Below, in pieces: positions 5,358-5,439 of a DNA stretch of 5,439 nt. The notes below the pieces were generated by a model that was given only the letters and a program-made list of their open reading frames with translations, was not told the origin of the DNA and did no database searches. Every line of letters starts with the position of its first letter. Positions within the stretch are counted from its first letter, which is position 1. This DNA is from Nitrososphaerota archaeon (GTDB taxonomy: Archaea > Thermoproteota > Nitrososphaeria > Nitrososphaerales > Gagatemarchaeaceae), in NCBI GenBank assembly GCA_016200025.1, contig JACQFO010000101.1, positions 1 through 5,439 of the forward strand, written 5' to 3'. Both the position numbers and the translations under genes were made by a program.

Positions 5358-5439
5358 ATGGCTGACCAGGAGATGCTCGTTCTGGTCGACGAGAACGACA
5401 ACGAAATCGGCACGGACACAAGGGAGAACTGCCACAGCG
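5358..5439 (+). CDS. idi: Isopentenyl-diphosphate delta-isomerase type 1 (Nudix), N-terminal fragment
   Basis: Only 27 codons are visible before the window ends. They read MADQEMLVLVDENDNEIGTD and continue TRENCHS. LVDENDxxIGxxT(K/R)xxCH is the typical opening of type 1 IPP isomerases, which interconvert IPP and DMAPP for isoprenoid (archaeal lipid) synthesis; the cysteine region and Nudix box would lie downstream. The ATG at 5358 fits the TATA box 30 bases upstream; an in-frame ATG at 5373 would need a longer leader and lacks proper ribosome-site spacing. Another Nudix protein with a similar N terminus is the main alternative. Confidence 0.7.
   Translation, partial: MADQEMLVLVDENDNEIGTDTRENCHS

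Noticed and set aside
5280..5435. N-terminal extension of the ribK frame up to an ATG at 5435
   Set aside because: It is antisense to the isomerase start and covers both divergent TATA boxes, and it has no RibK-family sequence; the domain begins at the TTG at 5279.

Overview
This window is GC-rich archaeal DNA. Five signs point to Archaea: a short XPF/ERCC4-type nuclease with a helix-hairpin-helix tail and no helicase; an HTH-riboflavin kinase fusion of the RbkR type (CTP-dependent RibK family); a coenzyme F420-dependent NADP reductase; TATA boxes about 30 bp upstream of start codons with almost no 5' leader; and dense operons with ATGA/GTGA overlaps. The helicase-less XPF suggests the TACK side (Nitrososphaerota, Bathyarchaeia or a relative). 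That placement is an inference and is not firm.

Layout. From 1 to 4131, six genes run leftward as one tightly packed operon. In transcription order they are ecfS (riboflavin-type S component), two ECF ATPases, ecfT, an XPF-like nuclease, and the start of an F420-dependent NADP reductase that runs off the left edge. Four of the five junctions overlap by 4 bases or are 1 base apart. The only gap, about 50 bases, follows ecfS. From 4132 to 4192 lies a compact divergent control region with a symmetric TATA sequence and a perfect 6-6-6 inverted repeat. rbkR then runs rightward (4193-4882). It meets, tail to tail and with a 44-base overlap, a second leftward stand-alone RibK gene (4839-5279). From 5280 to 5357 a second divergent promoter region separates that gene from the first 27 codons of a type 1 isopentenyl-diphosphate isomerase at the right edge.

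How the genes work together. The cassette looks like a self-contained flavin module: an ECF importer with its own S component, a regulator-kinase next to it that could sense flavin and control both itself and the importer, and a second kinase that would trap imported riboflavin as FMN. The regulator's kinase domain departs from the family pattern in its nucleotide loop, while the stand-alone kinase keeps the pattern. This suggests a split between sensing and catalysis. The XPF nuclease and the F420 reductase are translationally coupled to the importer, which is an unexpected combination. No stretch over 300 bases lacks a gene, and I see no RNA genes, mobile elements or CRISPR repeats.
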